Source: Nocardia vinacea NBRC 16497 (GTDB lineage: Bacteria; Actinomycetota; Actinomycetes; Mycobacteriales; Mycobacteriaceae). Taken from it: a stretch of 64,000 bases of DNA. Both the position numbers and the translations under genes were made by a program. Every line of letters begins with the position of its first letter. Positions within the stretch are counted from its first letter, which is position 1. The DNA lies in the NCBI RefSeq assembly GCF_000308835.1, contig NZ_BAGN01000050.1, forward strand, positions 1 to 64,000, in the 5' to 3' direction. The notes beneath the pieces are model-generated. The model did not search any database and was not told the DNA's origin. It was given only the letters and a program-made list of their open reading frames with translations. This document shows, one piece after another, positions 43,861 to 52,740 of the stretch.

Positions 43861-44799
43861 TCATGCCGCGTTGGGGAAGATGGACATTACCGCAGCAGTG
43901 ACCTTCTCCAGTGTCGCCTGGTTGTGGCCGCTGACCGCGTTGATGGTCACGGCTGGCACATTCGCGAAGTCGAATTCGTCGGCAGCTGGGTCGAACGTCG
44001 GGCCGACTCGGAGCATGTAGCTGGCGTTGTCGTCTTTGGATGTCCGATACGCTTGCCGCCCACCGACTTTCACGGGCAGGTAGTTCTCGAACTCGCGGTC
44101 CGTGGCGTGTTTGTACTCGAGATAAATCGAGTGTCCGTCGAGCTCGAACCAGCAGCGGTCGACCCATTGGGTATCGCCCCGCACCGCGTTCGGCAGCTTC
44201 GTCAAGACCGCGCACGGGTCCGCGCCAGTCACTGGCGTTTGTACCGTGTCCGGCGAATCGCCCAGTCGCGGAGTGCGTTTCCACTCGGCCAGCGCCACTG
44301 TGACCAGGGATTGCGCGCCCGCGCACGGCTCGGCTCCGGGCGGAATCGTGAGCATCAGCAACATCGAGCCTCCGGCGGGCAGCTGCGCGAACGCGCTGCA
44401 GGTACGGAACCGCGCACTGGCGATCTCCGCCGGCGGTCTAGTGTCCTTGTCGCTGATCATGCTCACGGTCAAACCCTCGATCGTGACGGTGGCACCGACG
44501 TCCGGCGCAACGTCGTCGAGAGCCCGGACAGACCAGTTCACGCGCGTGCTGGTCTTCTGATCCTCGCCGAGTTTCGCCTCGCACTCGTATAGCTCATTGG
44601 TGCCTACCGCGGTGACCGGACCGAGCTTCGCCAGTTCAGCACGCGGTAACAGCGCGCACACGTCGGTGTTGCGTAACCGCGCCAACTTCTCGTCCTGCGG
44701 CCCGGTCACTCCCGCCGCCACCGACTGGTTCGGCTCACCATCCTGACAGGCCGCCACGACTACCATGAGCGCCGCGATCAGCGCCAGCCGCCGAAACAT
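43861..44799 (-). CDS. DUF3558-like lipoprotein, two-domain
   Basis: A 312-residue lipoprotein: signal MFRRLALIAALMVVVAAC with lipobox VAAC. Two similar halves follow, each opening with a D-x-C motif (RNTDVCALLPRAELAKLG near residue 43 and GADPCAVLTKLPNAVRGD near 195) and a later Cys, the pattern of DUF3558-type secreted lipoproteins found near ESX genes. ATG at 44799 gives the signal; the upstream extension does not. It is the last gene of the minus-strand type VII toxin cluster. Confidence 0.7.
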   Translation of the reverse strand: MFRRLALIAALMVVVAACQDGEPNQSVAAGVTGPQDEKLARLRNTDVCALLPRAELAKLGPVTAVGTNELYECEAKLGEDQKTSTRVNWSVRALDDVAPDVGATVTIEGLTVSMISDKDTRPPAEIASARFRTCSAFAQLPAGGSMLLMLTIPPGAEPCAGAQSLVTVALAEWKRTPRLGDSPDTVQTPVTGADPCAVLTKLPNAVRGDTQWVDRCWFELDGHSIYLEYKHATDREFENYLPVKVGGRQAYRTSKDDNASYMLRVGPTFDPAADEFDFANVPAVTINAVSGHNQATLEKVTAAVMSIFPNAA

Positions 44800-44982
44800 C
44801 GAAACCTCCCCACCTTCGCTGCCGATCCCCAGGCCCTGGTATCTGGCACCGATTGGTCCCACCGTAGTTGCCGGGAGATATGGGCGCAGTGGGAGGCCAC
44901 AAGTCTCGAACAGCGCAGTGCATCCGATCCGGAGATCGCCTGGAACGGCACCGGTCCGCAGATGCCGGACACCGAGGGCAAC

Positions 44983-45318
44983 TTATGGCAGATCCAGGCT
45001 GGAGATACCGGACGCGTTGCCGTTGTCGGTGCTGTTGTAGTTGGCGGCGGTGACGCCCAGCTTTTCAGCAAGTGAAGTCAACGCTTGCATGAGTTGTGTT
45101 CCACCGTTACGGGTTTCGGTCCACCCGTTGGAAAACTCGTTGGCCGCGTCGCCGGTCCAGTTGGATGTGAGTAGGGTCTCGACCTCGCGGGCAGCGGAAT
45201 CGAGGGCCTGTTTCATGGTGTCAGCGATGTTGTAGACGTATTGGCCGATCGCCTGCACATCATCAGGCACAACTGACAGATTCTGGCCGGATCCGGATGG
45301 CCCCCCGCTATCCCTCAT
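44983..45318 (-). CDS. WXG100 family protein (type VII secretion substrate)
   Basis: A 111-residue helical-hairpin protein. The WXG turn is NWTGDAANEF (Trp-Thr-Gly) between two helices, and the C-terminus carries YNSTD, fitting the Y-x-x-x-D/E ESX export signal. The ATG at 45318 is preferred. It lies 111 bp downstream of the putative immunity gene and before the lipoprotein, completing the minus-strand cluster. Confidence 0.85.
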   Translation of the reverse strand: MRDSGGPSGSGQNLSVVPDDVQAIGQYVYNIADTMKQALDSAAREVETLLTSNWTGDAANEFSNGWTETRNGGTQLMQALTSLAEKLGVTAANYNSTDNGNASGISSLDLP

Positions 45319-45429
45319 GACCCAACCATAATGGCACTCTGCCGCAGGCGTCCACACTGCTGTGGCCTAGTCGATTTTTCAGCAGCGATCTTCGCCTCGG
45401 GCTCTCGGCAGCCTGTGTTCCTCCGGTGC

Positions 45430-45864
45430 TTACCGGCTGGGGAGGGTAGTGAGGGGTGGGGTTTCGATGGAGCGCACCTGCTGGATGTTCAAACGTGAAG
45501 CGATAGCGAGGATTTGGATGGTTGATGCGCCGCCACCACTGCTGTCGGCGAATTCGAACTGGATCGCGTCGGGGTAGCCCTGCTGGTTCTCGAGGGACCA
45601 TACCCATCGGACGGTACGGCCGATAGCATCGCGCCAGGGTGCCAGCGCCGCCGCGTCCACGGCGCGAAGGCCACTGTCGCCGATGGCCGCAGTTTCGACC
45701 AGTCGCACGGTGTCATCGTCTTCGTGGACGAGCACGGACCATCGGCCGTGCTCGAATTCGAGGTCGATGCGCAGGATGTCGCGGGGCAGATCCGCGTCGA
45801 AATGGTAAGTGGCATCGCGAAGTCGGCCACCCTGCTCAGCGATCGCGGATCCTACTTCCGACAT
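45430..45864 (-). CDS. hypothetical protein, candidate immunity protein
   Basis: A 144-residue soluble protein (MSEVGSAIAEQGGRLRDATY onward) with alternating strands and acidic patches (VLVHEDDDTVRLVE) and no signal or membrane segment. I do not recognise a named family with confidence; DUF6334-type proteins look similar in size and style. It starts 15 bp after the stop of the long WXG-type effector, the usual place of an immunity gene in polymorphic toxin loci. The role is therefore inferred from position. Confidence 0.65.
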   Translation of the reverse strand: MSEVGSAIAEQGGRLRDATYHFDADLPRDILRIDLEFEHGRWSVLVHEDDDTVRLVETAAIGDSGLRAVDAAALAPWRDAIGRTVRWVWSLENQQGYPDAIQFEFADSSGGGASTIQILAIASRLNIQQVRSIETPPLTTLPSR

Positions 45865-45879
45865 GGAACCGACTTTCCT

Positions 45880-47199
45880 CTACTTGTTGCCGTACTTTTG
45901 CGCTTTGGCATTTGCCTGCTTGATGATCTTAATCGCGGTCTCCGCCTCCGCGTCGCCCGCCGCCGCTCGGTTGGCTAATTCGCCGACAGTCAGATTCTCG
46001 TACCCGTTTTCGAGCTGTCTGACCTGTCCGGCACCGCCACCGCGGGCGCGGATGGCGTCCGCAGCGGTCATGTCCTTCATATCGGTTAGGTTTCCGATCT
46101 TTCGCTTGCCGCCCTTGGTCAGCTTGACACCCTGGTCATTGGCAGTCGAATCGTCCGGGGCACTGTCGTCGGAGTCGCCTGCGGTGGCCATTGCCAGGGT
46201 CAAGGCGCCGATGGCCACGAGTGCTTTTACATTCTGCACACTGCGCAGCGCCTCGATTGTCGCGGCGGCGGCTTGCAGCAACTTGATCAGGTCACTGATG
46301 GCGATCGCGTCACGGATGGCCACGGCGGCGCGGTCGCACGCACTAACCAGGGCCGCGCCGGTGAGGGCGGTGCCCGCGGCGGTGGCGGCGCCAAAAGTGA
46401 AGAATCCGGCCGCGATGGAAATCATCTCCATACCGACCGCCAGCCCGATCCCGATTTCGAGATCGGTGACCGCTCTATTGATCCCGTTGCGCAGCGTGGA
46501 CAAGTTGCCCTTGTGGGTGGACACGGTGGAACCCAGCGAGCCAGCCGTATCGGCGATCGCGCTCGCCCCGTCCTTCAGATCGGTGAAGTAGTCACCGACC
46601 AGGGATAGTTCGGGAGCTTGGAGCTGATCGAACTGAGCACCGATGGTGCTCATGGTCGTGACCGCGTTGGCTACGGCGTCGTTCTTCGCGAAGGCGTTCA
46701 GCGCGTCGGCGACCTTGCCCAGCTCGTTGATATCGCCGTTCGGCACCTGAACATTCAGTTTGCGGATCGCGGAAAGTAGCCCATCGATATCGGTGCCGAG
46801 CCCGTTGCCGTTGCTTCCGAATGCGGTAGGAATCGGAATGTTCGAATCGAACATATCGCTGTCGTTCGACAGCTTCGGCGTGTCGGGCGGCGATCCTTGT
46901 TTTCCTCGGTTGACCCACTCGGCCAGCGCGTGGTTGTATCCGGCGACCCGCAGCGCATCGCTGAACTTGAGTACCGCGTTGACATAAGCGCCCACAGCAT
47001 TGACGAATTCGCCGACTGCCTTGTCGTACGAGTTACACCAGGTCTTGACCGAGTCGTAGTCACCGGCCATGCCCTTGCCCGACTGGTTCAATGCCCACAG
47101 TAGGGTGTTGAAGGCTGTGGTCACCGCTATGCCGTGTTCATGACATTTGGTGGCTGCTGTTGCATACACCGACGGGTCGACGTCGAGCACCGTCGCCAT
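45880..47199 (-). CDS. long type VII secretion effector, putative polymorphic toxin
   Basis: A 439-residue protein. Residues 1-100 form a WXG/LXG-like helical domain (TTAFNTLLWALNQSGKGMAG, DYDSVKTWCNSYDKAVGEFV). A middle region holds hydrophobic helices (IGIGLAVGMEMISIAAGFF and AGTALTGAALVSACDRAAVA). An acidic linker with SDDSAPDDST precedes a basic C-terminal domain of about 80 residues (KLTKGGKRKIGNLTDMKDMT, GYENLTVGELANRAAAGD), the likely toxic tip, which I cannot assign. It begins 1 bp after the WXG100 gene and is followed by a possible immunity gene. Confidence 0.75.
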   Translation of the reverse strand: MATVLDVDPSVYATAATKCHEHGIAVTTAFNTLLWALNQSGKGMAGDYDSVKTWCNSYDKAVGEFVNAVGAYVNAVLKFSDALRVAGYNHALAEWVNRGKQGSPPDTPKLSNDSDMFDSNIPIPTAFGSNGNGLGTDIDGLLSAIRKLNVQVPNGDINELGKVADALNAFAKNDAVANAVTTMSTIGAQFDQLQAPELSLVGDYFTDLKDGASAIADTAGSLGSTVSTHKGNLSTLRNGINRAVTDLEIGIGLAVGMEMISIAAGFFTFGAATAAGTALTGAALVSACDRAAVAIRDAIAISDLIKLLQAAAATIEALRSVQNVKALVAIGALTLAMATAGDSDDSAPDDSTANDQGVKLTKGGKRKIGNLTDMKDMTAADAIRARGGGAGQVRQLENGYENLTVGELANRAAAGDAEAETAIKIIKQANAKAQKYGNK

Positions 47200-47200
47200 G

Positions 47201-47512
47201 TCAGGCCCTTCCGCTACGCATCATCTGGACGTTCAGCGTGACCGAATTCTGGTAGTTGGCACGCGCTTCGACCGCAGCTGCCTGCATTTCCTGGACGCCT
47301 GCGTTGAACTCCGCGGCGGCGGCTACCCACTGTTGGTGAGCATCGGCGTATGCGGCTGCCGCCGCGCCGGTCCAGAGATTCTCGACCTGCAACCTCGCGA
47401 CGGTGTTGTTCAGCTCCTCGAGCTTGTCCTCGATAAAGCCCGCGAGTCCGTTTAGCCGTGCCGCGATCTGGTCCAAATGGTCCAGATCCACCTTGAATGG
47501 CTGATCCACCAT
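47201..47512 (-). CDS. WXG100 family protein
   Basis: A 103-residue WXG100 protein with helices LDHLDQIAARLNGLAGFIED and AAEFNAGVQEMQAAAVEARA around the turn NLWTGAAAAAYADAH (Trp-Thr-Gly). It is the first gene of the minus-strand cluster, and its stop is 1 bp from the start of the long effector, so the two probably pair for export. ATG at 47512 (MVDQPFKVD) is used rather than the longer open frame. Confidence 0.85.
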   Translation of the reverse strand: MVDQPFKVDLDHLDQIAARLNGLAGFIEDKLEELNNTVARLQVENLWTGAAAAAYADAHQQWVAAAAEFNAGVQEMQAAAVEARANYQNSVTLNVQMMRSGRA

Positions 47513-47935
47513 CCGGCCTGCCTTCCCCCGTCGCTGTGCCAGTAGAAACATGTTCGGGCACAACTGACATCGACCAGCTCGAAAAGTTCCCTCCCCGAGC
47601 GCACGACCACAGACACTACTGACGGCGGCTGGGCGTGTCCATGTGAGCTTGTCCTGCGATCCGCAGACGGGACTTTCGTACGAGGTCGTGGCCGGATTCG
47701 GGGGCGATCTAGGTGTGTTGGCTAATTGGGGGCCGGGGTACCTGCTGGTCTGCCCAGCTTTCCACCTTCGTTGTTCGGTCGGGTCGGCTCGGCCGATTTG
47801 GGTCAGGCGGCGGTGGGGTTCGGTGGTGTATTGCCGATTGTGTTGCACCACAGGGCGGTCCATGCGTTACTCCGGGCCTGTTGCTGTCTATGTGCCGGAT
47901 CGGTCGGCATTGTGGGCGACGGCCGCGCAGGCCAG
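47513..47935. other. gap without a recognisable gene
   Basis: This 423-bp stretch upstream of the WXG100 gene contains no frame that looks coding. It must hold the promoter of the minus-strand cluster; no operator or hairpin stands out. Confidence 0.5.
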
Positions 47936-48060
47936 AGGGGTTCTTCGAATCGCGAACGTCGACAAGGGTGTTCGGGAGGAAGGTGACTTCGGCGCCGTTC
48001 GAGTGGGCACCGCTATGGCCGCTCTTGAACCACTTCGTGTTCGAGTGGTTCGCTATGAGG
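47936..48060 (-). pseudogene. decayed tandem copy of the DUF397 gene
   Basis: The minus strand reads NTKWFKSGHSGAHSNGAEVT then FLPNTLVDVRDSKNPSG, closely matching the neighbouring DUF397 gene (WFKSSRSGGSSNCVEVAFLP then NTLVGVRDSKNPSG). It has no start codon, the conserved Cys has become Gly, and the frame is lost after NPSG. The DNA around 47941-47995 and 48162-48215 is nearly identical. Confidence 0.75.
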
Positions 48061-48073
48061 TGCCCCTCTGAGA

Positions 48074-48277
48074 TCAGCGGTCGAAGTCGCCTCGGGTTGT
48101 CGCGGCGGTGAAGGCTGACCATTCGGCTGGGGTGAACATCAGTGCAGGGCCGGATGGGTTCTTCGAATCGCGAACGCCGACAAGGGTGTTCGGGAGGAAG
48201 GCGACTTCGACGCAGTTCGAGCTGCCACCGCTCCGGCTGCTCTTGAACCAGTCGGCACCGGCTAGATCGATGTTCAC
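48074..48277 (-). CDS. DUF397 domain protein
   Basis: A 67-residue DUF397 protein (WFKSSRSGGSSNCVEVAFLP, then VRDSKNPSGPALMFTPAEW). These small proteins accompany Scr1-type XRE regulators in actinobacteria, in a toxin-antitoxin-like or regulatory pairing (known for the Streptomyces scr1/scr2 and bldB-type loci). Its ATG overlaps the stop of the XRE gene (ATGA), so the two are translated together. Confidence 0.9.
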   Translation of the reverse strand: MNIDLAGADWFKSSRSGGSSNCVEVAFLPNTLVGVRDSKNPSGPALMFTPAEWSAFTAATTRGDFDR

Positions 48278-49152
48278 GCGTACTCCTTCGCCACCCGTCT
48301 GAGCAGAGCACGGCTGGCGTCGGCGTCCATCGCACTGCGCCGCAGGCTCTCGTACGCCTCATGGTACCGCCGGACGGTGGCCGGTTTTGCAAGATACAAA
48401 TCCCCCGCGAAATTCTCGGTGAAGACCACCGGCGGCTCGAGCAATTGGCCGTGTCTGTCCGTGCCGAACTCCAGGATGACGAACGGGCCGACAGCGTCCC
48501 CGAGCGGAAATCCAGCGCTGAACGGGAGAATCCGAAGGCTGATGTTGGGACGAGTGCCTACATCGCAAAGGTACTTCAGTTGGGTCGCCATGACCTTCGG
48601 CCCGCCGACCATCCCACGCAGGACCGACTCCCGCAGGACCACTTCGAGCGTCGCAGGTTGATGCTTGCGGGTGATTCTCAGCTGCCGCCGCATCCGCAAC
48701 TGCACCCGACGCACGTGCTCCTCGGCGCTGTCGTCCGGATAGACGGATCGGATGAGAACACTGGCGTACGCCGGTGTCTGCAACAATCCCGGCACCAGTT
48801 CGGATTCATAAGTGGTCAACCGCTGCGCCGATGCCTCCAACCCCACGAAGAAGTCGAAGTTCCCCGGCATCAGGTCACCGTACTCACGCCACCAACTCTC
48901 CTCACTACCTTGTGCCGCAAGCACTTTCATCGCCGCAGTGTGGTCGGGGTCGAAGCCATAGATCGTGCACAACGCCGCCAGGTCCACCTCGCGCAGCTGC
49001 GCCACGGTGCCCTTCTCGATGCGCTGCAGCGTGCTACCACTGCGCTCGATCAACGCCGCCGCCTGCGCCAGCGTGAATCCGCACCCCTCCCTGCCGTCCC
49101 GCAGGTACTTCCCCAGCTGCCGCCGTGCCAGCGTCGATCCGTCGTCCGACAT
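48274..49152 (-). CDS. XRE family regulator with DUF5753 domain (Scr1-type)
   Basis: A 292-residue protein: N-terminal helix-turn-helix (LGKYLRDGREGCGFTLAQAA, then IERSGSTLQRIEKGT) and a DUF5753 domain (YESELVPGLLQTPAYA, RITRKHQPATLEVVLRESVL, LRILPFSAGFP, VVFTENFAGDLYL). Together with DUF397 it forms a common actinobacterial pair that modulates development and secondary metabolism. ATG at 49152 (MSDDGSTLARRQLG) fits the usual start. Confidence 0.9.
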   Translation of the reverse strand: MSDDGSTLARRQLGKYLRDGREGCGFTLAQAAALIERSGSTLQRIEKGTVAQLREVDLAALCTIYGFDPDHTAAMKVLAAQGSEESWWREYGDLMPGNFDFFVGLEASAQRLTTYESELVPGLLQTPAYASVLIRSVYPDDSAEEHVRRVQLRMRRQLRITRKHQPATLEVVLRESVLRGMVGGPKVMATQLKYLCDVGTRPNISLRILPFSAGFPLGDAVGPFVILEFGTDRHGQLLEPPVVFTENFAGDLYLAKPATVRRYHEAYESLRRSAMDADASRALLRRVAKEYA

Positions 49153-49510
49153 GCCCCGCCTCCCATCAGGTTTCAACGTTCGCAACAGCAGAGCACACCG
49201 CCATCCCATGTGGAGGCCACATCGCGAATGATCATGCGATCGGGACATAACCCCAGGAAGAATTGCATCCGGCGGCGCTTTCGCGAATCAGATCGGTGGC
49301 GGCGTATTCCTGTTCGGCGGGTCCACGCGACCCGGCACGAGCCCGGAACCCCACGCTGCTCGGTATGAGTGTCCGCGCCGGGTGCGGCAGGAGTGGTCTG
49401 AACCCGCAGGATCGAAACCAATCGAGAACGTTTTGCGTCCCAACGGAACCGATTGACCGTTCCACGCGTCCAGTACAGTAAGCGGACGAACAGCGAGGGA
49501 GGGCTAGCCG
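49153..49510. other. divergent promoter gap before the ESX module
   Basis: 358 bp between the XRE gene and the plus-strand type VII module. No convincing ORF, repeat or RNA is visible; it must contain both promoters. Confidence 0.5.
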
Positions 49511-49885
49511 ATGGAAGTGGGGCAATCGGCCGCAAATGCGCTGTATCAACAGGCCACTGGGGGAACATTTCGGATGGAGGCCGACGCCGCACGTCGGTGC
49601 GCCGAGGTCTACACCAGGTTCGTTGAGAAGACGCTCGATCCAGAGATAAATCGATCGATTCGTTTGCAGCGGCTCGAAGGCTTCGGTGGGTTCGAGTCGG
49701 CCAAGCAGCTTCAAGACGGTTTTTCGCGCAAGGCTGTGCAGATGACGGATGCTCTCAACGGGATGAAAGAGGCTGCATTGAAGATGGCGGCGGCTTACCT
49801 GCGTGCTGGTCAGCTAGTAGAGGAAGCCGACGCCGTGTATGCGCGGTCGGTCAGTACCGCTACCTCGGAGGTGCAGTCTTCATGA
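49511..49885 (+). CDS. WXG-like type VII secretion associated protein
   Basis: A 124-residue helical protein. Two long helices (MEADAARRCAEVYTRFVEKT and AVQMTDALNGMKEAALKMAA) flank a turn with GFGGF in place of the canonical WXG. C-terminal residues AAYLRAGQLVEEAD are Ala-rich. It resembles PE/EspA-type partners that pair with PPE-like proteins. The gene overlaps the DUF3558 lipoprotein gene by 4 bp, forming one operon with the PPE-like and EspG genes. Confidence 0.65.
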   Translation: MEVGQSAANALYQQATGGTFRMEADAARRCAEVYTRFVEKTLDPEINRSIRLQRLEGFGGFESAKQLQDGFSRKAVQMTDALNGMKEAALKMAAAYLRAGQLVEEADAVYARSVSTATSEVQSS

Positions 49886-50520
49886 GGGGAACCCGCAATA
49901 CTTGGCTGGCACTATTTGCGATAACGATCGCACCAGTCGCGGTGAGCTGTTCCTCCGGCAGCGACGCCACACAGCACCCGGCCGATTCAGGTCAAACCAC
50001 GTCGACCACCGCGACACAATCAGCGCGGCCGACATTGACCAACCCAAAGCTTCAACCGCCGTCGCAGGATAACCAGTACACCGCCAGCACGGGACGCCCC
50101 AAGGTCGTCTTCGATCCGTGTACATGGATCAGCGATGACACAGCTCGACGAGCTGGATTCGATCCCGCATCCCGGGCACGTGGCGACGATCTCGTGGCCG
50201 AGTACAGCTTCCTCACCTGCGACTTTCGCTCAACTTTGCGAAACCTGCAATTGAACTCAGGAAACGCGACTTGGGCGGAAGACGTCGCGAAGGTCGGCAC
50301 ATACAGCGAGCCGATCACTGTGAACGGACGCCAAGCCCTGTTGGTCCATGACCCCGCCACGTCCATGAAGCGGAGTTGCCAGGTTGATATCCAGACCAAG
50401 GCGGGTTTCGTGCAGATAGCAGTCGATCTCACCGACCGCGCCCCCCGAGACCTCAACCCCTGCGACAGCATCACCGACATCGCCTCCACCATCGAACCGG
50501 AGATCGGTAAGGACAACTGA
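49882..50520 (+). CDS. DUF3558 lipoprotein
   Basis: A 212-residue lipoprotein: signal MRGTRNTWLALFAITIAPVA with lipobox AVSC, a Ser/Thr-rich linker, then a DUF3558 domain (VVFDPCTWISDDTARRAGFD, Cys pair with SFLTCDFRS and a later Cys in KRSCQVDI). These sit on the outer face of the membrane and often accompany ESX-type loci. The start overlaps the previous stop (ATGA). Confidence 0.85.
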   Translation: MRGTRNTWLALFAITIAPVAVSCSSGSDATQHPADSGQTTSTTATQSARPTLTNPKLQPPSQDNQYTASTGRPKVVFDPCTWISDDTARRAGFDPASRARGDDLVAEYSFLTCDFRSTLRNLQLNSGNATWAEDVAKVGTYSEPITVNGRQALLVHDPATSMKRSCQVDIQTKAGFVQIAVDLTDRAPRDLNPCDSITDIASTIEPEIGKDN

Positions 50521-50522
50521 CG

Positions 50523-51866
50523 ATGACCGGCCTCGACATCAACGATGTTCCCTCGGCGCTCGGTGCATTCGATTCGAGCCGCAAGCCCGACACCACCCAA
50601 CCGAGTGCGCTTTCGCGCGGTCAGCAGCAGGGTGCGGAGCAGTACGAGACGAAACTCTCTGCCGACGGCCAGGATCCGGCGTACATCACTCGGATGGAGC
50701 AGTTCGAGGGCCATACCCACGAGGAGATCTACACCAACGCCCAGCAGATGAGTCCGGGCATCATGCATCACCAGGCCGATACGTGGATCAGTATCGCCAC
50801 CGCGCTGAGCGGTGGGCTGTTCGGCGCGAATCTCGCGATTCAGAAGGCATTGGCCTCGGGTATCGAGGGTGCCATGGCCGATGCGGCTCTTGCTGCGGCG
50901 CAGACGTTCTATCGGCAGGCCAGTGATGTCGAGCAGGTGATCAATGCCTGCGGGCATCGGATAAAGGGCGTGGCGTCAGCCGCCGAAGTGGTGAAGATGA
51001 CGGTGCCGCCACCGTCCGCGGCGCAAGGGAGCAGGGGTTCGGCGACTTCGCTGGATCCCGCACAAGTCATTATTTCCGCGGTCGGCGCGGGACTGGCCGG
51101 GGCCGGTGACAGCGAGGAGGTCGCCTATCAGCGCGGTATCGAGGCGCTGCATCGCACGGCGATCGACACCATGAACAACAACTACAAACCGTCCTACGGT
51201 CCCGCCGGGTCCGGTATCCCGACATTCGTGCCGGTCACGTCGCCGGGCGGTGGGGGCAACGAGGGCGTTACCGGGCCGGGCGGCGGTAGCGGGGGCGGCA
51301 ATGGCGGCGGCACCACCGGATCAGGCACCGGAAACACCGGCGGTACCAACGGCGAGTCGAATGGATCGGGGACATCGGGGACCGATCAGGGCACGGTGAA
51401 CCCCTCGGGTCTCGACTCGAATTCCACTACCGGACAACAGACCCAGTCTCCGACGACGGCAGCGAGCACCACCGCCACCTCGCCCGCCGCGACAACCACC
51501 ACTCAGACGACGTCGGGACATGCGGGCGGCCTCGGCACATCCGGACCGGGCGGCACATCCGGACCCGGCGGCAGCACCACACCGAGTCCGGGACGCAGTG
51601 TCACCGGTGCGCCGACAGCCGGAAACTCCGGCGCGGCAACAGTTTCCACTGCCGCGACCAGCGCGGCCGGCACCGGCCGCAACGGTATGTCGGGCATGGG
51701 GTCGCCCGGCGCGGGACGCAAATCGGGGGAGGACGAGTCGAACCGCAAGGTCCCCGATTACCTGATCGGCCAGTACGAAGAACTGCTCGGCCCGGACGAT
51801 CCGGCGGTTCCCTCGTCGATCGGGGCCGACGCACCCTCGGCGCAACCGAGCGGTGAGCGCGGGTGA
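50523..51866 (+). CDS. PPE-like type VII secretion substrate with Gly/Thr-rich tail
   Basis: A 447-residue protein. Residues 1-235 are helical and PPE/WXG-like (HTHEEIYTNAQQMSPGIMHH, AGAMADAALAAAQTFYRQ-like helices, EVAYQRGIEALHRTAIDTMN), with the central part ending at a FVPVTSPGGGG junction. Residues 240-420 are low-complexity Gly, Ser, Thr and Pro, as in surface-exposed mycobacterial PPE-type tails. It is followed by EspG in the same operon, overlapping by 4 bp, and is the likely EspG client. Confidence 0.7.
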   Translation: MTGLDINDVPSALGAFDSSRKPDTTQPSALSRGQQQGAEQYETKLSADGQDPAYITRMEQFEGHTHEEIYTNAQQMSPGIMHHQADTWISIATALSGGLFGANLAIQKALASGIEGAMADAALAAAQTFYRQASDVEQVINACGHRIKGVASAAEVVKMTVPPPSAAQGSRGSATSLDPAQVIISAVGAGLAGAGDSEEVAYQRGIEALHRTAIDTMNNNYKPSYGPAGSGIPTFVPVTSPGGGGNEGVTGPGGGSGGGNGGGTTGSGTGNTGGTNGESNGSGTSGTDQGTVNPSGLDSNSTTGQQTQSPTTAASTTATSPAATTTTQTTSGHAGGLGTSGPGGTSGPGGSTTPSPGRSVTGAPTAGNSGAATVSTAATSAAGTGRNGMSGMGSPGAGRKSGEDESNRKVPDYLIGQYEELLGPDDPAVPSSIGADAPSAQPSGERG

Positions 51867-52573
51867 AGTTCGAATTCACGCCCGATGAGTTCATGCACAT
51901 CTGGCGCGAGACGCGGTCGGATCGCTACCCCTTTCCGTTGCGCCTGATCGCCTCGGTGCGCTGGGAGGATGAATTCGACCAGCTCACCCGCGAATTGGAC
52001 CGCCGCCTGCCGCTGTACGCCAACCCGGACCTGTCGGCCGCCCTGCGTGTGGCCGCCGATCCGCGAATCGCATTGACGCTCACCGGAACTCGGCGACGTC
52101 CGCTACGCGCGTTCGGCGCGATCGATGCCGACATCGGCGTCACCCTGGTGCAACGGCCGGGCCCAACTCCCGAATTCGGTGGCAATGTCGTGCTCGAGGT
52201 CGGCACCGCCGCGATCGTGCCCGCCGTGTTCACGGCGGTGCTCGGCGACGTGCCGCCCGGACGGCATCCGGCCGTGGTCGAGGATGTCCAACGCCTGGTC
52301 GACAATCTCGAGTCCTGGACCGGCCTCAAAGAGACAGCGTCCGACCGGATCTACCGCCTGCTGCGCGCCCCGCGCTCCGGTTCCGGAACCGTGGAAATCC
52401 TTCGCGGCCTACGTGATTCACATCCCGCCGCACCCGAATACTTGAACTGGTTCGACATCGACGGCGACGGCCGCTACCACTACCGCCACCAATACAACGA
52501 ATTCCACATCACTCCCTGCGACCAGCCCACACTCCGCCGCGAAATCACCCGCCTGGCCCAACCGATCCCCTGA
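51863..52573 (+). CDS. EspG family type VII secretion chaperone
   Basis: A 236-residue protein of the EspG/ESX secretion-associated family. Hallmarks are the N-terminal strand-and-helix region FTPDEFMHIWRETRSDRYPF, the tandem half LTLTGTRRRPLRAFGAIDA and the C-terminal ITRLAQPIP. EspG binds PPE proteins in the cytosol and keeps them soluble before export. GTG start at 51863 overlaps the PPE-like stop. No ESX core gene is in the window. Confidence 0.85.
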   Translation: MKFEFTPDEFMHIWRETRSDRYPFPLRLIASVRWEDEFDQLTRELDRRLPLYANPDLSAALRVAADPRIALTLTGTRRRPLRAFGAIDADIGVTLVQRPGPTPEFGGNVVLEVGTAAIVPAVFTAVLGDVPPGRHPAVVEDVQRLVDNLESWTGLKETASDRIYRLLRAPRSGSGTVEILRGLRDSHPAAPEYLNWFDIDGDGRYHYRHQYNEFHITPCDQPTLRREITRLAQPIP

Positions 52574-52740
52574 TCCGCCGCTCGAGTACCCAGGGGCGCC
52601 CCCGCGTTCGATTGCCAGATGCCCAAGAATCTGGGCTACTCGAGCAAGGCCGCTAACTAGAGACTGATCGCATGCCTGGGCAATAGCCGAGGCTCGATCT
52701 AGGTAGTCTGTCAGAGGTGCCATTAAACGGGGGAACAGCG

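Noticed and set aside
47709..48392. 227-codon minus-strand ORF through the DUF397 area
   Set aside because: Only the short DUF397-like stretch is meaningful, and it lacks a start and loses its frame; annotated as a pseudogene instead.
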